A DNA stretch of 64,000 nucleotides from CAZJGG01 sp964545475 (GCA_964545475.1 CAZJGG010000004.1:1-64000); one strand, 5' to 3'. Positions 43,190 to 53,566 are shown, counted from the first letter of the stretch. Program-made: numbers and translations. The notes: generated from the letters alone by a model not told the origin.

Positions 43190-44347
43190 TTATATATACT
43201 GAGTATCAATAAGCTGCATAATATAATCCGCAAGCTGCTCGCTGGTTGCGCCGTTGTCTCTGCCTGTTATAACAACTTTCTTTTGCTCTGCGCAAAAATC
43301 CAGTGCGCTTGTTAGCCTATCGGCTTCCTTTTGTTTACCTATATGAGACAATAACATTACTGTAGCACGAAGCATAGAACATGGGTCGGCATAAATGCCC
43401 CTGCCCTCGTCAACCATTCTTGGTGCAGAGCCGTGTATAGCCTCGAACATGGCGTATCGCTTGCCAATATTAGCGCTTCCTGCCGTGCCTACGCCTCCTT
43501 GAAATTCTGCGGCTTCGTCTGTTAGAATATCACCGTAAAGGTTCGGCATAACTAAAACCTGAAAATCTCGTCTGCGCTTTTCGTCAATTAGTTTTGCAGT
43601 CATAATGTCAATAAACCAGTCATCTGTTTCAATTTGGGGATACTGTTTTGCAATTTCATAAAAGGTTCTAAGGAAAATTCCATCGGTAAGCTTAATAATA
43701 TTAGCCTTAGTAACAGCTGTTACTTTAGTTTTTCCGTTTTTAATGGCGTAATCAAAAGCCGCTTTTATTATGCGCCTTGTACCCTCCTGGGTTACAACGG
43801 TAAAGTCCACTGACAAAGATTCGCTAACTCTAATGCCGCAGCTTCCAAGAGCGTATGCCCCTTCGGAGTTTTCTCGGAAAAATGTCCAGTCTATTCCAAG
43901 CTCCGGCACTCGCACTGGCCTGATGTTAGCAAAAAGATCAAGAGCTTTTCGCATAGCCACGTTTGCGCTTTCAATATTCGGCATATTGTCGCTTGCTTTT
44001 GGCGTTGTGGTCGGTCCTTTTAATATTACAGGGCAACTGAATAATAAATCCATAACTTCGTCGGGAATGGGCGAATTTTTCTTAATGCGGTTTTCAATTG
44101 TTAGCCCTTCAATGTCCACAAGGGCAATTTTACCCTTTTTAATATCTTCTGCTAACAAATGTTCTAAAACTCTTTTAGCCTGAGCCGTAATAAAAGGTCC
44201 TATTCCGTCACCGTGGCAAATTCCGATTTTCAATTCAGGCATCTCTTTAAAATCAATAAAATCAAGCTGTTCTTTTAGCTGTTCCGCACGTTTAAGCTGG
44301 CTTTCTAAAAGCTTGCCGAATTGCTCCTTTGCCGCCTCAATATTCAT
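43190..44347 (-). CDS. icd: Isocitrate dehydrogenase (isocitrate/isopropylmalate dehydrogenase family)
   Basis: A 385-residue protein with GDGIGPFIT, PTTTPKASD, ENSEGAYA, LVMPNLYGDILTDEAAEFQGG and FEAIHGSAP. The family oxidatively decarboxylates isocitrate, isopropylmalate or homoisocitrate. It starts 4 bp after the aconitase stop and lies in a cluster with Re-citrate synthase, so isocitrate to 2-oxoglutarate is the expected reaction. NAD versus NADP preference was not resolved. Confidence 0.85.
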   Translation of the reverse strand: MNIEAAKEQFGKLLESQLKRAEQLKEQLDFIDFKEMPELKIGICHGDGIGPFITAQAKRVLEHLLAEDIKKGKIALVDIEGLTIENRIKKNSPIPDEVMDLLFSCPVILKGPTTTPKASDNMPNIESANVAMRKALDLFANIRPVRVPELGIDWTFFRENSEGAYALGSCGIRVSESLSVDFTVVTQEGTRRIIKAAFDYAIKNGKTKVTAVTKANIIKLTDGIFLRTFYEIAKQYPQIETDDWFIDIMTAKLIDEKRRRDFQVLVMPNLYGDILTDEAAEFQGGVGTAGSANIGKRYAMFEAIHGSAPRMVDEGRGIYADPCSMLRATVMLLSHIGKQKEADRLTSALDFCAEQKKVVITGRDNGATSEQLADYIMQLIDTQYI

Positions 44348-44351
44348 GTTA

Positions 44352-46280
44352 TCACTGCCTATTCTTATAATAATTTAATTTACCGCCTGCCTGCAAAATC
44401 TCTTTATCCCATTGAGATAAATCTAGCGTTGCTGTAATACTTATCCCTTTTGTTTTATTTAAAATTTCTACTTCTTTTTTATCCATAAAATCATTTAAAT
44501 ATGTAAAAAGTTCATCAAGTACATCTATTTTATCATAATCGACAGGTTTTGCAAATACTAATGGTAAAATTCCCATATTAATTAAATTTGCTTTATGTAT
44601 CCTTGCAAAGCTTTTGGCTAAAACTGCTTTAACCCCAAGATATAACGGCGCTAAAGCGGCGTGTTCCCTGCTAGAGCCTTGACCGTAATTTTCCCCTGCA
44701 ACAATTATACCGCCGTTATATCGTTCCGCTCTTTCAGCAAAATTTTCGTCACATGGCGCAAGGCAATATTTAGACAAATACGGAACGTTTGAGCGAAACG
44801 GCAATAATTTAGCGTTAGATGGCATAATATGATCCGTTGTTATGTTATCCCCAAGTATTATTAACGCCTTTGCAGAAATTTCTTTTTCCATAGGTTTTGC
44901 CACGGGGAATGGTTTAATATTAGGTCCTCTTACTATTTCAACCGTGCTTCCGTCCTGCGCCGGAGGAATTATCATATCATCGTTTATAATAAATTTTTCC
45001 GGGTATTTATAATTTATATCAATATCAGCTTTTAGGGTAGACGGGTCTGTAATTTTTCCTGTTAATGCGCTTGCCGCCGCTGTTTCCGGGCTTACTAAGT
45101 AAACCGAAGCGGATTTTGTTCCGCATCTCCCTAAAAAGTTACGGTTAAATGTTCTTAAAGAAACGCCGTTTGTCATTGGAGCTTGCCCCATGCCGATACA
45201 TGGGCCGCAACCGGCTTCTAAAAGCCGTGCTCCAGCCCCAAGCAAGTCGTTTAAATAACCGTCAGTAATAAGCTGCATAAGCGTTTGACGTGACCCCGGA
45301 GCAATGCCGAAGCTTACGTCTTTATGCACTGTTTTCCCTTTTAATATTTTCGCCGCCTTAACAAAATCCGAATAACTTCCGTTAGTGCATCCCCCAATTA
45401 ACACTTGGTTTACAGTAATATCAGAAAGTTCAGAAGTTAAACATACGTTATCCGGGCTGTGAGGGCAAGCCGCTAAAGGTTTTAACGCCGATAAATCAAT
45501 TTCTATTACATCGTCGTACTTAGCGTTGTCGTCTGCAATTAAATAATCAAAATCCTGTTCCCTGTTTTGGGCATTGAAAAATTGTTTTGTCACATCGTCA
45601 CTGGGAAAAACAGATGTAGTTGCCCCAAGTTCCGCCCCCATGTTAGCAATTGTAGCACGTTCATAAACAGAAAGGCATTTAAGCCCCTCACCAGAATATT
45701 CAAAAATTTTGCCTACGCCGCCTTTTACTGTTAATAAGCGCAAAAGCTCTAAAATTATATCTTTTGCGCTGGAAAAAGGCGCAAGACTGCCTGTTAACTT
45801 AACGTTAACAACTTTAGGCATAACAATTGAATAGGCAACGCCTCCCATAGCAAGGGCGACATCAAGCCCACCTGCACCAATGGCAAGCATACCAACTCCC
45901 CCGGCTGTGGGGGTGTGGCTGTCTGAACCTAAAAGAGTTTGCCCCGGAACGCTGAACCGCTCTATATTTACTTGATGGCACACTCCGTTTCCGGCTTTTG
46001 AATAATATATTCCGTATTTTGACGCAACAGACTGAATATAGGCGTGGTCGTCAGCATTTTCAAAGCCTTCTTGCAACATATTATGGTCTATATATGCAAC
46101 GGAACGCTTTGTTTTAACTTTATCAATCCCCAGTTTTTCAAGCTGTAAATATGCCATTGTGCCTGTTGTGTCCTGGGTTAGAGTCTGGTCAATTAATATT
46201 GAAATTTCTTGTCCCATTTCCATCGTTCCGCTAATAATATGCGAATTTATTATTTTTTGCGTTACATTCATTATAAACAC
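44352..46280 (-). CDS. acn: Aconitate hydratase
   Basis: A 642-residue aconitase of the short bacterial/archaeal type. Iron-sulfur ligands are in IGGCTNGSYSDF and LEAGCGPCIGMG; other marks are LGSDSHTPTAGGVGMLAIG, ITTDHIMPSNAKLL and YGQGSSREHAALAP (swivelling domain). It isomerises citrate to isocitrate and sits between the alpha/beta hydrolase and icd genes. Confidence 0.93.
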   Translation of the reverse strand: MFIMNVTQKIINSHIISGTMEMGQEISILIDQTLTQDTTGTMAYLQLEKLGIDKVKTKRSVAYIDHNMLQEGFENADDHAYIQSVASKYGIYYSKAGNGVCHQVNIERFSVPGQTLLGSDSHTPTAGGVGMLAIGAGGLDVALAMGGVAYSIVMPKVVNVKLTGSLAPFSSAKDIILELLRLLTVKGGVGKIFEYSGEGLKCLSVYERATIANMGAELGATTSVFPSDDVTKQFFNAQNREQDFDYLIADDNAKYDDVIEIDLSALKPLAACPHSPDNVCLTSELSDITVNQVLIGGCTNGSYSDFVKAAKILKGKTVHKDVSFGIAPGSRQTLMQLITDGYLNDLLGAGARLLEAGCGPCIGMGQAPMTNGVSLRTFNRNFLGRCGTKSASVYLVSPETAAASALTGKITDPSTLKADIDINYKYPEKFIINDDMIIPPAQDGSTVEIVRGPNIKPFPVAKPMEKEISAKALIILGDNITTDHIMPSNAKLLPFRSNVPYLSKYCLAPCDENFAERAERYNGGIIVAGENYGQGSSREHAALAPLYLGVKAVLAKSFARIHKANLINMGILPLVFAKPVDYDKIDVLDELFTYLNDFMDKKEVEILNKTKGISITATLDLSQWDKEILQAGGKLNYYKNRQ

Positions 46281-46309
46281 CCCATTCTAATATTTTACAA
46301 AAGAGACAT

Positions 46310-47083
46310 TTATGTTATTATAATGCTTTCGGCGATGGCAGTTGCTAACCCAACCGGGTTTTCCCATGCCATAGAATGCCCTGCATCTTCCACAAACCTA
46401 ACATTAATGCCGTTTTTTTGAAGTTCCTCAACATCTCTATCCGGCAAAGACTTTACGCCAAAAATAAAGCTTTTTGGGCATTCAAGCTTATACAGCGTTT
46501 CACGCCACGAAGGTTCGCCTCCGTTTGCGGCGCATTTAGAAATTCTGTATACAGCCTTTGGGGAACAACTTGATAATGCCGCAGCCCATTTTGTATTTCC
46601 GCCCTTTTTACTGTTTTGAATTAGCTTCATAAAACCGCCATTTAAAAATTCTTCCTCAGTAAAATTTGAAACGTATTTGCTTGAAGAACCATCTGCGCTT
46701 GGGTCTAAATTAGATTCGGTTAAGATTAAGTTGTTAATTTTATCCTCACACAAGTCCGCAAGAGATATAGCAATTGCTCCCCCAAGGCTATGACCAAATA
46801 AAATAAACTTTTCAAGCCCAATATCTGAAATAAATTCTTTAAGATATTTTGCATGGGAACTTACGCTATAGTCAAAATCTTCTGGCTTGTCGCTATACCC
46901 TGCTCCTAATAGGTCTACCAGAATACACCTGTGTTTTTTTATATCTTCCTGTACGGCAACTTGAGGATAATCAAAAGAACTTGCACATCCTAATCCATGT
47001 ATAAAAACTATAGGAATATCATTTCCAGGAAAATCATTATATCTTATATTAGCGTTTGCCGTTTTAACAAAATATTCTTTCAA
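46310..47083 (-). CDS. Alpha/beta hydrolase
   Basis: A 257-residue alpha/beta hydrolase: oxyanion region FIHGLGCASS, nucleophile elbow FGHSLGGAIA, acid near LPDRDVEEL and catalytic His in VEDAGHSMAWENP. Substrate unknown. The start overlaps the Re-citrate synthase stop (4 bp), so it is coupled to a central-metabolism gene. It could hydrolyse a CoA thioester or ester made in that pathway, but this is a guess. Confidence 0.85.
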   Translation of the reverse strand: MKEYFVKTANANIRYNDFPGNDIPIVFIHGLGCASSFDYPQVAVQEDIKKHRCILVDLLGAGYSDKPEDFDYSVSSHAKYLKEFISDIGLEKFILFGHSLGGAIAISLADLCEDKINNLILTESNLDPSADGSSSKYVSNFTEEEFLNGGFMKLIQNSKKGGNTKWAAALSSCSPKAVYRISKCAANGGEPSWRETLYKLECPKSFIFGVKSLPDRDVEELQKNGINVRFVEDAGHSMAWENPVGLATAIAESIIIT

Positions 47084-48456
47084 TTAAAGTGCTCCTTATT
47101 TCCGAATTTTTCAGTGACAATAACTTCCATTTCCTCATCGGCAATAACAGTAACTCTGCCGCTATTATACTGCTGGTCAATCCATTCCTTTATTTCAAGA
47201 ACAAAGGGATGGTGTTTTGAAATTGCATTGTCTCCTGCATAACCATAATATTTATTTATAAAATATGCAATGCCGGAAATACCAGATGTATTAGAAATGG
47301 CAACCTCCACAGGTCTGTTAAGCAGAGTTTGCGTATCAAAAATATTATAAATTTCCTCATCTTTTGTAACACCGTCAGCGTGAATCCCGGCTCTTGTAAC
47401 GTTAAAATTTTTACCTACAAACGGAGTAAACGCCGGAATTTGATAGCCTATTTCTTTTTCATAATAATCTGCAATTTCCGTTATAACAGTAGTATCCATG
47501 CCGTTTAACGTGCCTCTAAGCTGGGCATATTCAAAAACCATGGCTTCAAGAGGTGTGTTTCCGGTTCGCTCTCCAATGCCAAGAAGAGAGCAGTTAACAG
47601 TACCTGCTCCATATAACCATGCATAACCGGCGTTTGCCACAGCTCTGTAAAAATCGTTGTGCCCATGCCATTCAATCAAATGGCTTGGGACGTGAGAGTG
47701 GTGGTTTAAGCCGTGGATAATGCCTTGAACGCTTCTTGGTAGGGCAGAGCCGGGATAAGAAACTCCAAAACCCATAGTATCGCAGGCACGTATTTTTATA
47801 TCCACACCTGATTGTTTTGAAAGCTTCATAATCTCTGTTGCAAAGGGTATAACAAAGCCGTAAAAATCCGCTCTTGTTATGTCCTCAAAATGACATCTCG
47901 GGCGCACTCCTGTTTCAATACACTGGCTGATAACGGATAAGTAATGCTCCATAACTTGCCGTCTTGTCATTTTCATTTTATTAAAGATATGATAATCAGA
48001 ACAGCTTACTAAAATACCTGTTTCTTTAAGCCCGATAGACTTTACAAGCTCAAAGTCCTTTTTATTGGAGCGTATCCAGCTTGTAATTTCTGGAAAGGGA
48101 AGCCCAAGTTCAAGGCATTTGTAAACCGCTTCCCTGTCTCTTTCCGAATATAAAAAAAATTCGCATTGGCTGATTACGCCGTTAGGCCCGCCAAGCTTAT
48201 GTAATAGTTTAAATAAAGTTACAATCTGTTCTACTGTGTATGGTGCTCTGGATTGTTGCCCGTCTCTGAAAGTTGTGTCTGAAATGAAAATTTCTTCCGG
48301 CATGTTTATAGGCACATGCCGGTGGTTAAAGGCTATTTTGGGAACTTCGCTGTAATTAAATAAGTTTCTGTATAGATTAGGTGTCTCAACGTCTTGTAAA
48401 ATATATTGTGTTTCTGCACGTTCTAACAAATTGGTTTTTTTACTGAATTCCAGCAT
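47080..48456 (-). CDS. Re-citrate synthase (HMGL/isopropylmalate-synthase-like family)
   Basis: A 458-residue TIM-barrel acyltransferase. The HMGL-like signature is FISDTTFRDGQQSRAPY with CHFEDITRADFYGF, RACDTMGFGV and WHGHNDFYRAVANAG (metal-ligand His pair). N-terminal extension and length match the Clostridium kluyveri Re-citrate synthase rather than LeuA or homocitrate synthase. It condenses acetyl-CoA and oxaloacetate. Downstream aconitase and icd complete the route to 2-oxoglutarate. It starts 36 bp after hisIE on the same strand. Confidence 0.85.
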   Translation of the reverse strand: MLEFSKKTNLLERAETQYILQDVETPNLYRNLFNYSEVPKIAFNHRHVPINMPEEIFISDTTFRDGQQSRAPYTVEQIVTLFKLLHKLGGPNGVISQCEFFLYSERDREAVYKCLELGLPFPEITSWIRSNKKDFELVKSIGLKETGILVSCSDYHIFNKMKMTRRQVMEHYLSVISQCIETGVRPRCHFEDITRADFYGFVIPFATEIMKLSKQSGVDIKIRACDTMGFGVSYPGSALPRSVQGIIHGLNHHSHVPSHLIEWHGHNDFYRAVANAGYAWLYGAGTVNCSLLGIGERTGNTPLEAMVFEYAQLRGTLNGMDTTVITEIADYYEKEIGYQIPAFTPFVGKNFNVTRAGIHADGVTKDEEIYNIFDTQTLLNRPVEVAISNTSGISGIAYFINKYYGYAGDNAISKHHPFVLEIKEWIDQQYNSGRVTVIADEEMEVIVTEKFGNKEHFN

Positions 48457-48492
48457 ATAACCACTCCTAATTAACTTTTTTTCTTGCTTTTT

Positions 48493-49125
48493 TTACCTTC
48501 TTTTCTTTAATTCTTTATATATGTTGTTCCAGTCTTGCTCTTTAACGGATAAAAGCACCGTTAAGTGATACATAAGGTCGGCGATTTCGTATGTAAGCTC
48601 GCTATCATCAGTGTTTTTGGCGGCGATAATAACCTCCGCTGTTTCTTCTCCTACTTTTTTGAGTATTTTGTCTATACCCTTGTCAAATAAGTAATTTGTA
48701 TATGAACCCTCTTTTGGATTATTTTTGCGGTCATTAACAACGTCTATAAGCTCGTTAAGCACGTCTTTTTTATACACCTTTTGTTCATCAAACACTGTAT
48801 CGTCTTTAACTTCCCCATCAATTGTCCTGTAAAAACAGCTTCTATGCCCTGTGTGGCAAGCACCGCCAATTTGCTCAACTTTTATAAGCAGTGTATCCAT
48901 ATCACAGTCGTAAAATATTTTTATAACATTTTGATAATGCCCGGATGTTTCACCTTTAAGCCAAAGCTCTTTACGAGAGCGGCTGTAATAATGCACTTTT
49001 CCTGTTTCTTTTGTTTTATTAAACGCTTCCTCATTCATATAAGCAAGCATTAAAACTTCGTTTGTTTCATAATCCTGTGTTATAACGGGAATAAGCCCGT
49101 TTTCTCCAAACTTAGGAACCATCAA
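48493..49125 (-). CDS. hisIE: Phosphoribosyl-AMP cyclohydrolase/phosphoribosyl-ATP pyrophosphatase
   Basis: A 210-residue bifunctional enzyme. HisI part (1-110): [30 protein letters not shown] with zinc cysteines. HisE part (115-205): [15 protein letters not shown] and [17 protein letters not shown]. It catalyses steps 2 and 3 of histidine synthesis and is the last his gene of the operon. Confidence 0.95.
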   Translation of the reverse strand: MMVPKFGENGLIPVITQDYETNEVLMLAYMNEEAFNKTKETGKVHYYSRSRKELWLKGETSGHYQNVIKIFYDCDMDTLLIKVEQIGGACHTGHRSCFYRTIDGEVKDDTVFDEQKVYKKDVLNELIDVVNDRKNNPKEGSYTNYLFDKGIDKILKKVGEETAEVIIAAKNTDDSELTYEIADLMYHLTVLLSVKEQDWNNIYKELKKRR

Positions 49126-49139
49126 AAAACCCCCATATA

Positions 49140-49898
49140 TTAATTAATATCTAAACCTTTTGAGCGCAAATACTCTTTAACTTCCTTAACAGTTAAAATT
49201 CTGAAATGGAACAATGAAGCCGCAAGAACCGCCTGAGCTTTGCCAACAGTAACAGCATTGTAAAAATCGTCAAGCTTACCAGCTCCGCCGGAAGCGGTTA
49301 CAGGAATTTTTACGGCTTCTGCCACAAGCTTTGTGGCTTCAAGGTCGTAACCCTCTTTTGTGCCATCGCCGTCCATGCTTGTTAAAAGAATTTCAGAAGC
49401 CCCTCGTTTTTCCATTTCCAAAGACCATAACACAGCATCTTTGCCGGTGTTAACTGTACCACCGTTTATAATAACGTCGTAACCATTAGCACCTTCACGC
49501 TTTTTAACGTCCACTGCAACAATGATTCTTTCGCTTCCGAAGCACTTTACCGCTTCATTTATAAATTCCGGGTTTTTAACAGCGGCGGAATTTATTGAAA
49601 CTTTTGTAGCCCCTGCTTCCAAAACCTCTTTTGCAATATCAATTGAAGAAATGCCGCCTCCAACTGTAAACGGAATTTTCACCTCTTTAGCGACTTTTTT
49701 TACAAGTTCAACTGTTGTTTTCCGCTCCTCGTTAGTTGCGGAAATATCTAAAAACGCCAGTTCATCTGCGCCAGATTCGTTATAATACCTTGCCATTTCA
49801 ATAGGGTCTCCTGCATCTTTAAAATGCACGAAATGTTCTCCCTTAATAACCCTTCCGTTGTAAATGTCCATACACGGAATAATTCGCACAGATCTCAT
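49140..49898 (-). CDS. hisF: Imidazole glycerol phosphate synthase, cyclase subunit
   Basis: A 252-residue TIM barrel: [15 protein letters not shown] (catalytic Asp), [40 protein letters not shown] and [13 protein letters not shown]. HisF normally works with the glutaminase HisH, which is not in this operon. Its ATG overlaps the hisA stop by one base. Confidence 0.95.
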   Translation of the reverse strand: MRSVRIIPCMDIYNGRVIKGEHFVHFKDAGDPIEMARYYNESGADELAFLDISATNEERKTTVELVKKVAKEVKIPFTVGGGISSIDIAKEVLEAGATKVSINSAAVKNPEFINEAVKCFGSERIIVAVDVKKREGANGYDVIINGGTVNTGKDAVLWSLEMEKRGASEILLTSMDGDGTKEGYDLEATKLVAEAVKIPVTASGGAGKLDDFYNAVTVGKAQAVLAASLFHFRILTVKEVKEYLRSKGLDIN

Positions 49899-50620
49899 TA
49901 TTTATTCTCCTCGTATTCAGTTATAATTTCCTTTAAGTCCAAAGCTCCGTTATAAAGAGCCTTACCCACAATTACACCGCTGGCCTTTATTTTTCTTATA
50001 TTATCTAAATCCACTTTACAGGAAACGCCGCCAGAAGCGATTATGTCAATTCCTGTAGCTTCTATAATTTCTTTAGTTGCCTCAACGTTTGGACCCATCA
50101 TCATTCCGTCTTTTGAAATATCCGTATATATAATGGTTTTAACTCCAACCTCAACAACTCTACGGCATAAATCTAAAGCTCCAACTTCAGATACTTCAAG
50201 CCATCCGCTAACGGCTACCTTGCCGTTTTTGGCATCTATACCAACAGCTATTTTTTCGCCGTATCTCTTAACAGCTTCTTCTACAGTATCCGGCGAAGAA
50301 ATCGCCGCTGTTCCAAGAATAACCCTAGATACGCCCATATCAAGCTTTTGCTTAATGTCGTCCATATTTCTAATGCCGCCACCAAGCTGAACAGGTATGT
50401 TAACCGCTTTTAAAATTCTTTCAATTGCATTTGAATTGTGTCCGCTCCCAAGCCTTGCTCCGTCTAAATCCACAACATGTATGTATGATGCTCCTGCCTG
50501 TTGCCATTTAACGGCAACCTCCGCCGGGTCTTCATAAAATACGGTAACGTCGTCAAATTTCCCTTGGGAAAGCCTTACACATTTTCCGTTCTTAATATCA
50601 ATTGCCGGATAAATCCTCAT
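49898..50620 (-). CDS. hisA: ProFAR isomerase
   Basis: A 240-residue TIM barrel from ATG 50620 (GGAGG site at 50632-50628). Motifs: IYPAIDIKNGKCVRL, IHVVDLDGARLG, VQLGGGIRNMDD and YTDISKDGMMMGPN. It catalyses the fourth step of histidine synthesis. An in-frame upstream extension lies inside hisB and is not used. Confidence 0.95.
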   Translation of the reverse strand: MRIYPAIDIKNGKCVRLSQGKFDDVTVFYEDPAEVAVKWQQAGASYIHVVDLDGARLGSGHNSNAIERILKAVNIPVQLGGGIRNMDDIKQKLDMGVSRVILGTAAISSPDTVEEAVKRYGEKIAVGIDAKNGKVAVSGWLEVSEVGALDLCRRVVEVGVKTIIYTDISKDGMMMGPNVEATKEIIEATGIDIIASGGVSCKVDLDNIRKIKASGVIVGKALYNGALDLKEIITEYEENK

Positions 50621-50621
50621 A

Positions 50622-51215
50622 TTAAACCTCCAACATACCTTTAGTTGATAATACTCCACTAATCCGGGAATCTATAGAAGTAGCTTCATCAAGAGCCTTT
50701 GCAAACGCCTTGAAAATCCCCTCGCAAATGTGGTGATTATTACTTCCGCTAAGCATTTTTATGTGCATATTAATCCCTGAATGTAAACAAAACGCCCGGA
50801 AAAATTCTACAACCATTTCGGTGTCCATATCCCCAAGGCGTTCGCATGTAAAATTAACATCAAAGCCCAAGTAGGGTCTGCCAGAAATATCTATGGCGCA
50901 TATTATTAGCGCATCTTCCATTGGCAAAATTATATCTCCGTAACGCCTTATTCCCGATTTATCTCCAAGGGCGGCGCTTACACATTTTCCAAGGACAATG
51001 CCAACGTCCTCTATTGTGTGATGGCAGTCAACCTCTAAATCCCCATTTGCTTGAAGGGTTAAATCAAAAAAGCCGTGTCGGCTTATTTGCCCCAGCATAT
51101 GGTCAAAAAAGCCAATTCCCGTTTTTATCTCTCCGCTGCCAGTTCCGTCTATATTAATCTCCGCTTTAATTCTTGTTTCATTAGTGTTGCGTTCTAAAGC
51201 CGCTTTACGTTCCAT
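50622..51215 (-). CDS. hisB: Imidazoleglycerol-phosphate dehydratase
   Basis: A 197-residue monofunctional dehydratase from ATG 51215. Metal-binding repeats GFFDHMLGQISRHGFFD, DCHHTIEDVGI and NNHHICEGIFKAFAKAL are present. No phosphatase domain is fused. It lies 1 bp before hisA, leaving no room for hisH. Confidence 0.95.
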   Translation of the reverse strand: MERKAALERNTNETRIKAEINIDGTGSGEIKTGIGFFDHMLGQISRHGFFDLTLQANGDLEVDCHHTIEDVGIVLGKCVSAALGDKSGIRRYGDIILPMEDALIICAIDISGRPYLGFDVNFTCERLGDMDTEMVVEFFRAFCLHSGINMHIKMLSGSNNHHICEGIFKAFAKALDEATSIDSRISGVLSTKGMLEV

Positions 51216-51228
51216 ACTTACCCCCCCA

Positions 51229-52269
51229 CTAAATGTTGTCAAAAACTTTAAGTACATCTTCGTTTTGCTCTTTTGTGCCGACAGTTAACCTTACCCTGCC
51301 CCAGGCAAACCCTCTAACTAAAATCCCCTTTTCTTCAAGAATTTTCCCAAGAGGTTTTTCGCTTATAATATAAATAAAATTGGATGCAGAGGGATAAACT
51401 TTCATAAAATCATATTTTTGGAGAGTTTCGTACATATAGTCTTTTTGCTCTTTTAAATATTCAATTCTTTGTTTATATATGTTAGAGTCCTTTATAGCTT
51501 CTGTCGCCAGCATTTGGGATATAGTCGGCATGTTATAAGGGGCTTTTACAATGTTTATGGCGTTTATCATTTCTTCACAGGCTATTGCATATCCAACCCT
51601 TGCCCCTGCAAGCCCGTAAGACTTAGAAAATGTCCTTAGAATAATTATATTGCTATATCTATCTATGTATGGAATCATTGTTTCATCTGAAAATTCTGCA
51701 TAAGCTTCGTCTACCACAACAACGGACTTAACGTTTTCAATAATTTTTATTAAATCCTGTTGCCTTATTAAATTCCCTGTTGGGTTGTTTGGGGTACACA
51801 AAAATATTATTTTGGGTTTTTCACGGTTTGCCGCTTCAATTATAACATCGGCGCAAACTTCATAATTTTCTGTAGAGTTAACTTCAATAACTTTGCCGTG
51901 ATTAATTAATGCCGCAAGGGAATACATAGAAAACGTGGGGGAATGGGTTAAAACGACCTCGCCGTGATTTAAAAACACCTTAGTAATATAATCTATTAAT
52001 TGGTCTGAACCAACGCCGCATGTTACATTTTCCGGCGTAATACCATACATCACTGAAATTGCTTCTCTAAGGCAAGTATTGTCAGTGTCTGGATAAATGT
52101 TCAAGTTTTCTGTATTTTCATTTAACAGCCAATCCGTAACTTTTTTCCTTACATTTTCCGTAAGCCCAAAGGGGCTTTCATTTGCATCAAGTTTATGTTT
52201 GTAAGACTTAACTTTTGCGCTGTAAGGCTCAAAGCTTTGCAAATCTTTACGAATAAAATTATTTATCAC
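51229..52269 (-). CDS. hisC: Histidinol-phosphate aminotransferase
   Basis: A 346-residue PLP aminotransferase: LDANESPFG, GVGSDQLIDYI, CTPNNPTGN, VVDEAYAEF and RTFSKSYGLAGARVGY (PLP lysine). It converts imidazole-acetol phosphate to histidinol phosphate using glutamate. Overlaps hisD. Confidence 0.95.
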   Translation of the reverse strand: MINNFIRKDLQSFEPYSAKVKSYKHKLDANESPFGLTENVRKKVTDWLLNENTENLNIYPDTDNTCLREAISVMYGITPENVTCGVGSDQLIDYITKVFLNHGEVVLTHSPTFSMYSLAALINHGKVIEVNSTENYEVCADVIIEAANREKPKIIFLCTPNNPTGNLIRQQDLIKIIENVKSVVVVDEAYAEFSDETMIPYIDRYSNIIILRTFSKSYGLAGARVGYAIACEEMINAINIVKAPYNMPTISQMLATEAIKDSNIYKQRIEYLKEQKDYMYETLQKYDFMKVYPSASNFIYIISEKPLGKILEEKGILVRGFAWGRVRLTVGTKEQNEDVLKVFDNI

Positions 52270-53563
52270 TTAACCTCACCCTTACTGAATTTGCATGGGC
52301 AGTAAGCCCTTCCGCTTCTGCAAATGTAATAACGCTTTCTGAAAGCGCCTTAAACCCTTGTTTTGAAAAATGCAATATGCTTGATTTTTTAACAAAATCA
52401 TCAACCCCAAGGGGAGAAAAGAATTTCGCTGTGCCGCTTGTGGGAAGCACGTGGTTAGGGCCTGCCATATAATCGCCCAAAGGTTCAGGCGTATAGTTGC
52501 CTAAAAATATTGCTCCGGCGTTTTTTATAAGAGATAAAGCTTCAAATGGGTTTTCTGTACAAATTTCCAAATGCTCCGGGGCAATTTCGTTTGAAATATC
52601 AATTGCCGTATTTAAGTCCTCAGTTAAAATTATTGCGCCGTTTTGCTCCAAAGATTTTTCTATAATCTGTTTCCGGGATAACTGGGCTGTTTGCTTTTCA
52701 AGCTCTATTTTAACTTCTTTAGCAAGGCTTTCGCTTGTTGTTACTAAAATTGCCGCCGCCATTTCGTCGTGCTCTGCCTGGGAAAGCATATCCGCCGCCA
52801 CGTATTCTGCCTTTGCTGTGTTATCAGCAATTATTAAAATTTCAGAAGGCCCTGCAATGGAATCTATGCTGACATATCCAAAAACTGCTCGCTTTGCATA
52901 TGCCACATATATGTTTCCGGGGCCTGTAATTTTATCAACCCTTGGCACGCTTTCCGTACCGAAAGCAAGAGCCGCCACAGCTTGGGCTCCGCCGATTTTA
53001 TAAATTTCCGTAACTCCGGCTTCTTTCGCCGCAACAAGAGTAGCAGAATTTACTTTTCCGTCGCTTCCGCAAGGCGTAACCATTACAATTTTATTTACCC
53101 CAGCAACTTTTGCCGGAACAACGTTCATTACTACTGTAGAGGGGTATGCCGCTTTCCCCCCCGGTACATATACTCCAGCGCTTTCAACAGGAGTAACTTT
53201 TTGCCCCAAAAGCTCTCCAGGGGATTCCATATCCAGCCAGCTAACCTGTTTCTGCTTCTCGTGAAAAGCTCTTACTCTTTCAATAGTTTTTTTTATTACA
53301 TCAATAAGCTTTTTATCAACCTCATTATACGCCGCTTCAATTTCCAATGGGCTAACCCGTATATTTTCGGGGGAAAGCTTAACTTTATCAAACTTTTCTG
53401 TATATGAAAACAATGCTTTGTCTCCGTTTTTCCTAACATCAGCCACAATTTCGTCTACAAGACCTTGCACGCTTCCATATTCAATTTTATTGCGCTCAAG
53501 CATGGCTTTAACCGCATCCTTGCCGGAATTTTCGCTGAAATTTATAATTTCTAATCCCACCAT
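52259..53563 (-). CDS. hisD: Histidinol dehydrogenase
   Basis: A 434-residue enzyme: VYVPGGKAAYPSTVVMN, KIGGAQAVAALAFGT, KITGPGNIYVAYAKR, SIAGPSEILIIAD and SQAEHDEMAAAILVT (zinc ligands), GPNHVLPTSGTAKF. It performs the last two oxidations of histidine synthesis. Confidence 0.96.
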   Translation of the reverse strand: MVGLEIINFSENSGKDAVKAMLERNKIEYGSVQGLVDEIVADVRKNGDKALFSYTEKFDKVKLSPENIRVSPLEIEAAYNEVDKKLIDVIKKTIERVRAFHEKQKQVSWLDMESPGELLGQKVTPVESAGVYVPGGKAAYPSTVVMNVVPAKVAGVNKIVMVTPCGSDGKVNSATLVAAKEAGVTEIYKIGGAQAVAALAFGTESVPRVDKITGPGNIYVAYAKRAVFGYVSIDSIAGPSEILIIADNTAKAEYVAADMLSQAEHDEMAAAILVTTSESLAKEVKIELEKQTAQLSRKQIIEKSLEQNGAIILTEDLNTAIDISNEIAPEHLEICTENPFEALSLIKNAGAIFLGNYTPEPLGDYMAGPNHVLPTSGTAKFFSPLGVDDFVKKSSILHFSKQGFKALSESVITFAEAEGLTAHANSVRVRLSDK

Positions 53564-53566
53564 ATC

